Shown: positions 7,980 through 15,156 of the stretch, in pieces | Layout of the letters: every line of letters begins with the position of its first letter | Numbering within the stretch: position 1 is the stretch's first letter | NCBI GenBank assembly: GCA_016875755.1 | Contig: VGOX01000004.1 | Location: 1-21,257, forward strand | Direction of reading: 5' to 3' | Source of the DNA: Chloroflexota bacterium | GTDB lineage: Bacteria; Chloroflexota; Anaerolineae; Anaerolineales; Villigracilaceae | DNA: 21,257 nucleotides | Notes under the pieces: generated by a model | What the model saw: the letters and a program-made list of their open reading frames with translations, nothing else | Database searches by the model: none | Told to the model about the DNA's origin: nothing | Program-made: the position numbers and the translations under genes

Positions 7980-10451
7980 TCACTTCACCTTCCCTTCGCT
8001 GCGGCTCTGTACACGCGCCACAACAGGTTCGCGGATCGCGATCCCCATGCTGCGCGGCACCAGAACAACACCCGTGGAAATGGTATCGTCCACCTTCAAA
8101 ACGGCTTCCGCATTGATACCGTCAAAACTGATCTTCACTGGCTGGCCAACTTCCAAACCCAATTTTTTCACAGTGGCGGAATGCATCGAAACAAACGCCT
8201 CACCCACCCGCTGCCCAAGCAACTCAGCAGATTGGATGGTTACGCCCAGGTCATACAATCTATTGACCGGGACCGCCAGCAATTCTTTTTCTTTTGGACG
8301 AAGAGCCGCTTCTTTTCTGACCTTGGAGATGCGTACAGTTCCTCCAACTTGAGCCACAGGGATGAGCTGCACACCCAACCCATGCGTATTCTCATACGTT
8401 GTACCGCCGTAATACAAGTCACCGCGCCCAACGATGGGCCATTGTCCATTCACTTCCGCGAGTCTTTCGTAGCTCACTTCATTGAAAGCATCAAGCGAAT
8501 TGGCAAGGATATCGAACACCACCGAAGGGGATGACCCTTCAAGAATAATGCCCATTTGCTTGGCAACCATCGATGTGATCGCAAAGTCTGGCCTGCTGTC
8601 ACCCTTTGCAGGGACAGCCGCATAGAAACGCTGCACGCGGCGCTCGCCAGAGACGAATGTTCCTTCGCGCTCGGTAAATGCCTGTGCAGGGAAGACCGCA
8701 TCCGCAATTTCAGTGGTGGCTGTTTCGAGAATATCCTGTACCGCCACGAACTTGGCACCCTTCAACGCCTTCGCGAGGTTCGGGTCATCACCAACAGGGT
8801 CAGCCCCAACGATGTAAACGGCTTTGCCTTTGAGCGCCTTTTCCAGATCCGCTTCGGGCTTGAAACCAACTTCGAACGCACCCTGGTCATTGGCTCTCTG
8901 CCAGACACCCACCAATCCATTATTTGGGCGGCCAACATGATCGGTATCTTTCAGCAAGGCAGCGCAAGCCGAAGCCAGCGCAGAAGTCCCAGTTACACCG
9001 AGACCTTCGCTGCCGAAGAACACCATCGCGTTTTTGGCTTTCGCAAATTCATCAGCGATCTTGCTCTTCTTGCCGAAATCTGCCACTGTCTTCATTTCAT
9101 CGCCATACGCATAGCGGATGGTGTATTTTGCAAAACGATCCAGTTTGGTTTCGCGCGGGTTGGCAACAATGAGCGTCGCACCACGGTCAGCAGCTTGCTT
9201 GATGCGCAGCCACCAAATGGGAGCTTCTTCATACAGGTCAGAGGCGATCACCGAAATGGCATCACCCTTACCCATTGTGCCAATATTCGTGCCGGCACCA
9301 ACACCAACCAACTGGGTCAATTCACCGCCGCCCATATCAGAGTATAGGATGGCAGTTCCACCAGCCGTATCGGCCAGTGACTTGAGGTTGAAGAGATCTT
9401 CATTGGCAAGCCTGCCGGAAGCCAGCACCACGAAGTCTTTTTTATTCGCAGAGAATTTTTCAGCGGCGAATTTGGTCGCGGCATCCCACGAGGCACGCGC
9501 CAATTTGCCTTCCTTGCGGATCATCGGCTTGGTGAGGCGTTCCTTGCCTTCGGTGTAGTGATAGGCAAAGCGTCCCTTATCACACAGCCAGATCTCGTTG
9601 ACTTCTTCATTCTGGCGCGGCATGACACGCTTCACCACGATGTCGCCGCCAGCCTTGGCTTCGCGGCGGGTATTGAGCGTGGTGTTGCATCCAACAGGAC
9701 ACTGCGTACAAACGGAGGCTTGTGCTTTCAACTCCCAGGGGCGGGCGCCAAAACGGAAGTCGGCAGTGGTCAATGCGCCGACAGGACAGATGTCGGTGGT
9801 GTTGCCGGAGAAGACCGAATCAAACCCGGGGTCTGAGATGGAAATGATCTGGGTGTTGCGTCCGCGCTCGTCGAAGCCGAGGACGGCTTCGCCTGCGATC
9901 TCATCTTGAAAACGGATACAGCGCGCACATTGGATGCAGCGTTCGCGGTCGAGCCAGATCAACTCGCCGAGAGGAACCTGCTTTTCGAGATGCAATTTCT
10001 CAGCGTAGTTAAAGCGGCTCTGACCGGGACCAAATTGCATGGTCAGGTTTTGAAGCGGGCATTCGCCGCCCTTATCACAGACCGGGCAGTCGAGCGGGTG
10101 TGAGGTCAGCAAAAATTCCACTGTGCCTTTTTGCCCATCCACTGCTTTGTCGGAGGTGGTCATTACGACCATGCCTTCGGAAACACGGTTGGTGCAGGCG
10201 GTTTCGAGTTTGGGCATGAACTGGATCTTGGGCTGACCGTTCTCCATCACGACCTGACCTGTGGCGCGGTCGAGCATGGGGCGGCCGATCTCGACCAGAC
10301 ACATGCGGCACATGCCGACGGGTTCGAGTTTGGGGTGATGGCAAAAAACGGGGATGTCGATTCCCGCGACCTTTGCCGCATCTGCAACCGTTAACCCATC
10401 AGGGACGGTCACTTGTTTTCCATTGATAGTAAGTGTGACTTGTTTGCTCAT
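7980..10451 (-). CDS. nuoG: NADH-quinone oxidoreductase subunit G
   Basis: Largest peripheral-arm subunit, carrying an iron-sulfur chain from NuoF towards NuoI. The start at 10451 (823 aa, MSKQVTLTING...) has GGAG at 6 nt. The same frame is open 53 codons further up, but that part is Arg/Lys-rich and overlaps nuoF. Cluster sites: 2Fe-2S Cys37, 48, 51, 86; His/Cys 4Fe-4S His118, Cys122, 125, 131; 4Fe-4S Cys172, 175, 178, 222; and a fourth N7-type set Cys248, 251, 255, 290. N7 is found only in some bacteria and is off the main electron path. Residues from about 250 on resemble the molybdopterin oxidoreductase fold, ending in a dinucleotide-binding-like domain, although no molybdenum cofactor is expected. 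Confidence 0.96.
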   Translation of the reverse strand: MSKQVTLTINGKQVTVPDGLTVADAAKVAGIDIPVFCHHPKLEPVGMCRMCLVEIGRPMLDRATGQVVMENGQPKIQFMPKLETACTNRVSEGMVVMTTSDKAVDGQKGTVEFLLTSHPLDCPVCDKGGECPLQNLTMQFGPGQSRFNYAEKLHLEKQVPLGELIWLDRERCIQCARCIRFQDEIAGEAVLGFDERGRNTQIISISDPGFDSVFSGNTTDICPVGALTTADFRFGARPWELKAQASVCTQCPVGCNTTLNTRREAKAGGDIVVKRVMPRQNEEVNEIWLCDKGRFAYHYTEGKERLTKPMIRKEGKLARASWDAATKFAAEKFSANKKDFVVLASGRLANEDLFNLKSLADTAGGTAILYSDMGGGELTQLVGVGAGTNIGTMGKGDAISVIASDLYEEAPIWWLRIKQAADRGATLIVANPRETKLDRFAKYTIRYAYGDEMKTVADFGKKSKIADEFAKAKNAMVFFGSEGLGVTGTSALASACAALLKDTDHVGRPNNGLVGVWQRANDQGAFEVGFKPEADLEKALKGKAVYIVGADPVGDDPNLAKALKGAKFVAVQDILETATTEIADAVFPAQAFTEREGTFVSGERRVQRFYAAVPAKGDSRPDFAITSMVAKQMGIILEGSSPSVVFDILANSLDAFNEVSYERLAEVNGQWPIVGRGDLYYGGTTYENTHGLGVQLIPVAQVGGTVRISKVRKEAALRPKEKELLAVPVNRLYDLGVTIQSAELLGQRVGEAFVSMHSATVKKLGLEVGQPVKISFDGINAEAVLKVDDTISTGVVLVPRSMGIAIREPVVARVQSRSEGKVK

Positions 10452-10465
10452 TAAGTCTCCGGAAG

Positions 10466-10493
10466 AAGCGCTACTCTTGGGCGAGTATCGCTT
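10466..10493. other. Hairpin in the nuoF-nuoG gap
   Basis: AAGCG-c-TACTC (10466-10476) and GAGTA-t-CGCTT (10483-10493) form a 10-bp stem with one mismatch and a six-base loop, covering most of the 40-bp gap and touching the nuoF stop. There is no U tract on the minus strand. It may tune nuoG translation or mRNA stability. This role is inferred only. Confidence 0.4.
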
Positions 10494-11739
10494 ACGCTTT
10501 CGTTTTCTTTTTGAAATCCTGCGGGAAGCGCTCAATGCCCGTGACCACCGCCATGGTGGAGAACTCACCCAGCGCGCACAGACATTTGCCCTGCATTTGC
10601 TTGGCGACATTGAGCAGGAGTTTCACATCGTCTCCCGAGCCTTTGCCTTCGTGAATGCGGTCGGTGAGATTGCGCATCCAGTAATTGCCTTCGCGGCAGG
10701 GGGTGCATTTACCGCAGGACTCGTGTTTGAAGAAGTGAATTGTCTTGTTGATGACCCAGTCAATATCCACGGTGTCGTCGAGTACGATGACAGAGGCGGA
10801 ACCAAGGTCTGAGCCGACGGTGCGGACGGAGGAATAATCCATTGGGGTGTCGAGTACTTTGTCGTCCACCACAATCAGGGAGGAGGAAGCGCCCGCAGGC
10901 ATGATGGCTTTAACTGAACGCCCATCCTGCACACCCATGCCGTGTTCATAGATCAATTGGCGGAAGGTGGTGCCGAAGGGCAGCTCGTAGTTTCCAGGTT
11001 TCCGCACACGACCCGAAAGCGAGAAGATCTTGACGCCGGCGCTGTCAGCGGTGCCGATGCTCTTGTACCAATCTGCGCCGTTGGAAAGGATGGGCGGAAC
11101 ATTGGTGAATGTTTCTACATTGTTGATGATGGTCGGCTTGCCATAGAGACCGTACGAAGGCGGGAAGGGCGGACGTACGCGCGGCTGTCCGCGTTTGCCT
11201 TCGAGCGATTCGAGCAGGGCGGTCTCTTCGCCGCAGATGTAGGCACCTGCGCCGAGATGGGTATAGATTTTCAGCGAGTAATCGGTGCCGAATATGCTAT
11301 CACCAAGGATGCCCGCTTCTTCCATCTCTGCAATCTTTTCATCGAGGAAGGCTGCCACCTGCCAGAACTCGCCACGCAGATAGATATAGGCGACATTCGC
11401 ACCAACGGCATAGGAGGCAATCGCAAGACCTTCGAGGAACTGGAAGGGATTGCTTTCCATGATCTCGCGGTCTTTGAAGGTACCGGGCTCGGACTCATCC
11501 GCATTGGCGACGACATAGTGAGGCCAATTGGTCTTATCAATGAAGGACCACTTCATGCCAGTGGGGAACCCCGCACCGCCGCGCCCGCGCAGACCAGATT
11601 TGGTCACTTCGGCGGTTACTTCAGTGGGTTCCATTTTCGTCACGGCTTTTTTGAAAGCCGCAAAACCACCGTTCTTTTTATAGACATTCAGCTTGTTAAA
11701 ATCAGGAATATCCCGATGACGTAAAAGGATGTGCTCCAT
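10492..11739 (-). CDS. nuoF: NADH-quinone oxidoreductase subunit F (NADH/FMN-binding)
   Basis: Catalytic subunit that oxidises NADH through FMN and passes electrons to cluster N3. The start at 11739 (415 aa, MEHILLRHRD...) overlaps the nuoE stop as TAATG with GGAGG at 7 nt. A longer open frame reaching 11877 overlaps nuoE and is not supported. Motifs: glycine-rich GRGGAGFPTG (52-61), ANADESEPGTFKDRE (79-93), ICGEETALLESLEG near 168-181, and the 4Fe-4S site Cys342, 345, 348 (SCGKCTPCREG) with Cys388 (LCALG). Its presence with NuoE and NuoG shows this is a true NADH-accepting complex, not the 11-subunit form. Confidence 0.97.
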   Translation of the reverse strand: MEHILLRHRDIPDFNKLNVYKKNGGFAAFKKAVTKMEPTEVTAEVTKSGLRGRGGAGFPTGMKWSFIDKTNWPHYVVANADESEPGTFKDREIMESNPFQFLEGLAIASYAVGANVAYIYLRGEFWQVAAFLDEKIAEMEEAGILGDSIFGTDYSLKIYTHLGAGAYICGEETALLESLEGKRGQPRVRPPFPPSYGLYGKPTIINNVETFTNVPPILSNGADWYKSIGTADSAGVKIFSLSGRVRKPGNYELPFGTTFRQLIYEHGMGVQDGRSVKAIMPAGASSSLIVVDDKVLDTPMDYSSVRTVGSDLGSASVIVLDDTVDIDWVINKTIHFFKHESCGKCTPCREGNYWMRNLTDRIHEGKGSGDDVKLLLNVAKQMQGKCLCALGEFSTMAVVTGIERFPQDFKKKTKA

Positions 11740-12245
11740 TATTTCGCCTCCTTTTCCGTCTGCTTCAGGGCTTCGATCAATTCCATAGTGCGGTCCACGG
11801 TCATATATTCGTGATATTTGATGCCGTCCGGTCCCTGTGTCTGGAACATGGGCGCGCGGTCGCATGAGGCGAGGCACATCACTTCTTCAAGCGTGACCAA
11901 GCCGTCTTCGGTGGTCTCGCCGACTTTGATGCCAAGATTGCCGCACAGATTGTTAAGGAACTCATCCGCGCCGCGCAGGGCACAAGGCAAGTCGGTGCAA
12001 ACTTGCATGCGGTACTTGCCTGCCTTCTTATCGTGATACAAGGTGTAGAAGCCGACGATCGAGGCGACGTCTGTTTCGGTGATGTCTAACAGGGACGCAA
12101 TATCCTTCATCGCATCCTTGTTGACATAGCCTTCTTCACGCTGGGCAAGGTACAAGAGCGGCATGACCGCAGAGCGTTTGTGCTCCGGGGGGTATTTGGC
12201 AAGGATCTGTTTTACTTCCTTCGGGTATTTTTTCTCAAGACTCAT
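11739..12245 (-). CDS. nuoE: NADH-quinone oxidoreductase subunit E
   Basis: Thioredoxin-fold 2Fe-2S subunit (cluster N1a) of the NADH-oxidising module, partner of NuoF. The 168-aa length is normal. Ligands are Cys83 and Cys88 (VCTDLPCALRG) and Cys124 and Cys128 (MCLASCDRAP), matching the family pattern C-x4-C ... C-x3-C. The N-terminal helical part contains MPLLYLAQREEGYV, typical of the 24-kDa subunit. Its ATG overlaps the nuoD stop by four bases (ATGA), and its own stop overlaps the nuoF start, so translation of D, E and F is probably coupled. Confidence 0.97.
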   Translation of the reverse strand: MSLEKKYPKEVKQILAKYPPEHKRSAVMPLLYLAQREEGYVNKDAMKDIASLLDITETDVASIVGFYTLYHDKKAGKYRMQVCTDLPCALRGADEFLNNLCGNLGIKVGETTEDGLVTLEEVMCLASCDRAPMFQTQGPDGIKYHEYMTVDRTMELIEALKQTEKEAK

Positions 12246-13471
12246 CGGTCAATATCTCCAAGGACAATATCAGTGGAGGCGAGGATGGCGACAAGATCAG
12301 CCACCAGATACCCCTTCACCATTTCTGAAATGACGGAAAGGTTATCAAAAGACGGTGTGCGCATGTGGACGCGCCTAGGCTTGGGTCCGCCATCACCGAC
12401 GAAGAGAACGCCCAATTCACCGCGCGGGGATTCGATGGCGCTGTAGATGGATGCATCCGGTGCAGAGAAGCCTTCCGTCCACAACTTGAAGTGATGGATA
12501 AGCGCTTCCATGCTGGTGCCGATCTCTGAGCGCGGCGGCGGGACGAATTTGCGGTTGTCCGAACGAACGGGACCCAGCGGCAGTTTGTTCAACGCCTGTT
12601 CCACGATCTTCAACGATTCGCGCAATTCCTGAATGCGGACGAGATAGCGGGCGTAAGTATCCCCTTCTGTTAACACAGGCACATTGAAATCGTATTGCTC
12701 GTATCCGCAATATGGGCGGATTTTGCGCAGATCCCAATCCACGCCAGATGCGCGGAGCATGGGACCCGTCACCCCGTAGGAAAGAGCCGTTTCTTTGCTC
12801 AGGTAGCCAATGTCCACCATGCGGTCAATGAAAAGCGGATTCTTCGTCAGCAGGGTTTCATATTCATCGATGCGCTTGGGGAAGATCTTGATGAAATCAC
12901 GCACTGCGGCTTCAAATTCAACAGGCACATCGCGCCACACGCCGCCAGGACGGATGTAGGTCGTCATCATGCGCTGGCCCGAGACGAGTTCGAAAATATC
13001 CAGGATCTGTTCGCGTTCGCGGAAACAATAGAGGAACATCGACATCGCAGCGAGGTCCAAGCCTGAGGTGCCGAGCCAGACCAAATGAGAGGCGATGCGC
13101 TGCAACTCCACGAGAATGACGCGCAAGGCTTGCGCGCGGGCGGGCACATCCAGATCCACCAGTTTTTCCACCGCCATGCAGTAGGCAAGGTTATTGCCCA
13201 TGGTGTTCATATAATCGAGGCGGTCGGTCATCACTTCAGCCTTTTGGTAGGTCTTGGCTTCCATGTTCTTCTCGATGCCCGTGTGTAAAAAGCCGATATC
13301 GGGAATGCAATTGACGACGATCTCGCCGTCCAGTTCGAGCAGCAGGCGCAGCACGCCATGCGTGGAGGGATGTTGCGGACCCATGTTTAGCAGCATGGTC
13401 TCGCCTGTCAGCGCGCGCTCTGAAACAAGATGTTTATATTGATCTATGGTGACTTCTTCGATCTGGCTCAT
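12242..13471 (-). CDS. nuoD: NADH-quinone oxidoreductase subunit D
   Basis: The 49-kDa-type subunit, which forms the quinone-reduction site with NuoB and NuoH. The 409-aa protein is of usual size and is separate from NuoC, unlike the fused NuoCD of E. coli. Family signatures are clear: MGPQHPSTHGVLRL (30-43) with the histidine loop near quinone, LVWLGTSGLDLAAMSMF, TYIRPGGVWRDVP, and the C-terminal end ASTDIVLGDIDR. The start has only 3 bp to the nuoC stop and its stop overlaps nuoE by four bases. Confidence 0.97.
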   Translation of the reverse strand: MSQIEEVTIDQYKHLVSERALTGETMLLNMGPQHPSTHGVLRLLLELDGEIVVNCIPDIGFLHTGIEKNMEAKTYQKAEVMTDRLDYMNTMGNNLAYCMAVEKLVDLDVPARAQALRVILVELQRIASHLVWLGTSGLDLAAMSMFLYCFREREQILDIFELVSGQRMMTTYIRPGGVWRDVPVEFEAAVRDFIKIFPKRIDEYETLLTKNPLFIDRMVDIGYLSKETALSYGVTGPMLRASGVDWDLRKIRPYCGYEQYDFNVPVLTEGDTYARYLVRIQELRESLKIVEQALNKLPLGPVRSDNRKFVPPPRSEIGTSMEALIHHFKLWTEGFSAPDASIYSAIESPRGELGVLFVGDGGPKPRRVHMRTPSFDNLSVISEMVKGYLVADLVAILASTDIVLGDIDR

Positions 13472-13474
13472 AAA

Positions 13475-13987
13475 TTATTCCTTTGCATACGGCTTACGCA
13501 GGTCGATCTCATCGAAGTTGAAGGTGAACTGCGGTTCTTCGTAGCCAAGCGGGAAATCTCTTCGGAGTGGATGCCCCTCGGTATCATCGGGCATCAAAAT
13601 GCGGCGCGGATCAGGATGACCCTCGACTTCGATGCCGAACATATCAAATAGTTCGCGCTCGCGCCAATTCGCGACGGAGTACACACGCGTCACGGTCGGG
13701 ACCTTGGGCTTGTCTCCGTTTACTGGAACTTTCAACTGCAGCGACAGATTCTGCGCCAGCGATGTGAGCTGGTAAATGACATAAAAACGCGGTGACGTTT
13801 GCGGGTAATAATCCACAGCCGTCAGCGCGGAGAGCAATTCAAACTGGTGTTCGTCGCGCAGCATTGTGAGCGCATCCACGATCTGGTCGGGGTTTACGAA
13901 CATATGCACTTCATTGCGGAATTCTTCAAACTTCGCGCTGAACTTACCCTGCACAGCCTTTACGATCGGTTCGAGTTTTTTATCCAT
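13475..13987 (-). CDS. nuoC: NADH-quinone oxidoreductase subunit C
   Basis: The 30-kDa-type subunit of the connecting arm, structural partner of NuoD. With the ATG at 13987 it is 170 aa (MDKKLEPIVK...). A TTG two codons upstream (13993) lies closer to the AAGGA site, 5 nt against 11, so the start is uncertain by two residues. The diagnostic block from Trp108 to Tyr149 (WRERELFDMFGIEV, HPDPRRILMPDD, HPLRRDFPLGYE) is intact. The C-terminal extension ends in DEIDLRKPYAKE. A strong palindrome separates it from nuoB, the next gene upstream. Confidence 0.95.
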   Translation of the reverse strand: MDKKLEPIVKAVQGKFSAKFEEFRNEVHMFVNPDQIVDALTMLRDEHQFELLSALTAVDYYPQTSPRFYVIYQLTSLAQNLSLQLKVPVNGDKPKVPTVTRVYSVANWRERELFDMFGIEVEGHPDPRRILMPDDTEGHPLRRDFPLGYEEPQFTFNFDEIDLRKPYAKE

Positions 13988-14002
13988 AATCAACGTATTC
14001 CT

Positions 14003-14039
14003 TAAGACCTGACGGGTTTTAAGAACCTGTCAGGTCTTA
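14003..14039. repeat. Palindromic repeat between nuoB and nuoC
   Basis: TAAGACCTGAC (14003-14013) and GTCAGGTCTTA (14029-14039) are perfect 11-bp inverted copies. Pairing continues inward through GGGTTTT and GAACCT with two G-T pairs, giving arms of about 17 bp and a three-base loop. The hairpin fills the nuoB-nuoC gap and touches the AAGGAA ribosome binding site of nuoC. There is no U tract. From memory, palindromes built on ACCTGACAGGT recur between genes in several environmental bacterial lineages. Copy number here is unknown. Confidence 0.65.
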
Positions 14040-14047
14040 TGAATTAA

Positions 14048-14536
14048 TTACTTAACCGCCAGGTCCGAAAACTTCTCGCCCTTTACCTTCTCATGAATGG
14101 TGAGCACACCATGGATCAAAGCTTCGGGGCGCGGCGGGCAGCCCGCCACGAACACATCCACAGGGACAACTTCGTCCACGCCCTGATAGATGGCATAGTT
14201 ATTGAAGACACCGCCACAGGAGGCGCAATCGCCCATGGCGATCACCCACTTGGGTTCGGGCATTTGGTCATATAAACGGCGAAGGACGGGTCCCATTTTC
14301 TTCGAGACGCGTCCCGCCACGATCATCAGATCTGACTGGCGCGGGCTGGCACGCATCAATTCCATGCCGAAGCGGCTCATATCGTAGCTCGAAGATTGAG
14401 CGGACATCATCTCGATGGCGCAGCACGCCAAGCCGAACAGCATGGGCCACATGGCATTCGTGCGCGACCAGTTGACCATGGTTTCAAGCGAGGTTGTAAC
14501 CACGCCCATGTTTCCAAGTTTTTGTTCTATTCCCAT
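14048..14536 (-). CDS. nuoB: NADH-quinone oxidoreductase subunit B
   Basis: PSST-type subunit that carries cluster N2, the last cluster before quinone. The start at 14536 (162 aa, MGIEQKLGNMG...) has AAGGAG upstream inside the end of nuoA. A longer open frame to 14647 overlaps nuoA and is not supported. Ligands are the tandem Cys38-Cys39 in FGLACCAIEMM, Cys104 in MGDCASCGG, and Cys133 in AGCPPRPE, with the same spacing as in the Thermus subunit. It overlaps nuoA by 10 bp. The length is typical and no key residue is missing. Confidence 0.97.
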   Translation of the reverse strand: MGIEQKLGNMGVVTTSLETMVNWSRTNAMWPMLFGLACCAIEMMSAQSSSYDMSRFGMELMRASPRQSDLMIVAGRVSKKMGPVLRRLYDQMPEPKWVIAMGDCASCGGVFNNYAIYQGVDEVVPVDVFVAGCPPRPEALIHGVLTIHEKVKGEKFSDLAVK

Positions 14537-14883
14537 TCCAAGGCTCCTTTTTTCCAGGCATACACATAACCGATAAGAAGAATCGTAATGAAGACCACCA
14601 TCTCGATCAAGCCGAACAGACCGAGCTGACGGAAAGCGATCGCCCACGGCAAAAAGAACACTACTTCAATATCAAAGAGAATGAACAACACAGCCACAAG
14701 GTAAAAACGGACAGGCATGCGCCGTGTCCCTTGCCCGTAGGGCGTCATGCCCGATTCATAGGGCATATCTTTGGCAGCGGTATGTTTCTTTGGTCCGAAT
14801 AATCCCCCCAGACCGATGGCAATAAAAGCGATCAAGGTAGCAACCGCGATCATTACCGCGATGGCAATATATTCCAGCAGCAT
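14527..14883 (-). CDS. nuoA: NADH-quinone oxidoreductase subunit A
   Basis: Small membrane subunit at the junction of the two arms, first gene of the operon. The 118-aa protein has three membrane helices (about 5-30, 58-80, 88-110) and the loop between helices 1 and 2 that contacts the quinone cavity. The loop motif reads PYESG, with Ser44 where mitochondrial ND3 and many bacteria have cysteine. The acidic FILFDIEVVFFLPWA segment in helix 2 is conserved. The ATG has GAGG at 8 nt, downstream of an extended -10 promoter. Confidence 0.96.
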   Translation of the reverse strand: MLLEYIAIAVMIAVATLIAFIAIGLGGLFGPKKHTAAKDMPYESGMTPYGQGTRRMPVRFYLVAVLFILFDIEVVFFLPWAIAFRQLGLFGLIEMVVFITILLIGYVYAWKKGALEWE

Positions 14884-14902
14884 GTTTTACACCTCATTGA
14901 TG

Positions 14903-14978
14903 TGTGAAATCTGGCACAGTTCCGCGAAAGTATATCACAAAGGTTTTTGAGGGGCTAGAAAAAGTGCCACATTTCACA
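14903..14978. promoter_or_regulatory. Inverted repeat flanking the nuo promoter, possible operator
   Basis: TGTGAAATCTGGCAC (14903-14917) and GTGCCACATTTCACA (14964-14978) are inverted copies with 14 of 15 matches, separated by 46 bp that contain the promoter. The distal copy, read on the minus strand, extends to TTGTGAAAT. A further TTGTGA abuts the -10 element (14935-14940). TTGTGAA is the half-site of the Rex operator (TTGTGAANNNNTTCACAA), although no full Rex palindrome is present. A binding site for a dimeric regulator or looping between two sites is plausible but unproven. Confidence 0.45.
14922..14940 (-). promoter_or_regulatory. Extended -10 promoter for the nuo operon
   Basis: On the minus strand TGA-TATACT (14937 to 14929) matches an extended -10 element, with one mismatch to TATAAT. 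No convincing -35 box is found 17 bp upstream, which fits extended -10 promoters. A start near 14922 would give a leader of about 39 nt holding the nuoA ribosome binding site GAGG. This is the only good promoter candidate between rpoD and nuoA. Confidence 0.55.
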
Positions 14979-15111
14979 AAAATGGTGATAATCGTCATAT
15001 TTCGGTAAAAGTTGTAAAATTCCGAAAGTTAATCGTTTACAGGCGGAATCGAAACTTATAAAAATAGTCGTGAATTATCCGAATCTACAAGCTATATTTT
15101 TCAACCCACCC

Positions 15112-15141
15112 TTAAAAAGAAAAGCCGCCTTCTTGGCGGCT
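15112..15141 (-). terminator. Intrinsic terminator of the dnaG-rpoD operon
   Basis: AGCCGCC (15123-15129) and GGCGGCT (15135-15141) form a 7-bp GC-rich stem with a five-base loop. On the minus strand it is followed by TTTCTTTTT. It lies 16 bp beyond the rpoD stop and separates rpoD from the nuo operon. Confidence 0.9.
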
Positions 15142-15156
15142 CTACTTTGATATTCT

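Noticed and set aside
10452..10610. N-terminal extension of NuoG rich in Arg, Lys and Ser
   Set aside because: It overlaps the conserved end of nuoF in another frame, while the ATG at 10451 has a good GGAG site and starts at the conserved ferredoxin-like domain.
11740..11877. N-terminal extension of NuoF
   Set aside because: It overlaps the nuoE coding sequence. The ATG at 11739 with GGAGG and TAATG coupling is clearly better.
14537..14647. N-terminal extension of NuoB
   Set aside because: It is a shadow of nuoA in another frame. The start at 14536 has AAGGAG upstream and gives a normal NuoB length.
15000..15027. TTTCGG/CCGAAA inverted repeat upstream of the nuo promoter
   Set aside because: Only six base pairs with a 16-base AT-rich loop. 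This is likely by chance in an AT-rich gap and no partner element is nearby.
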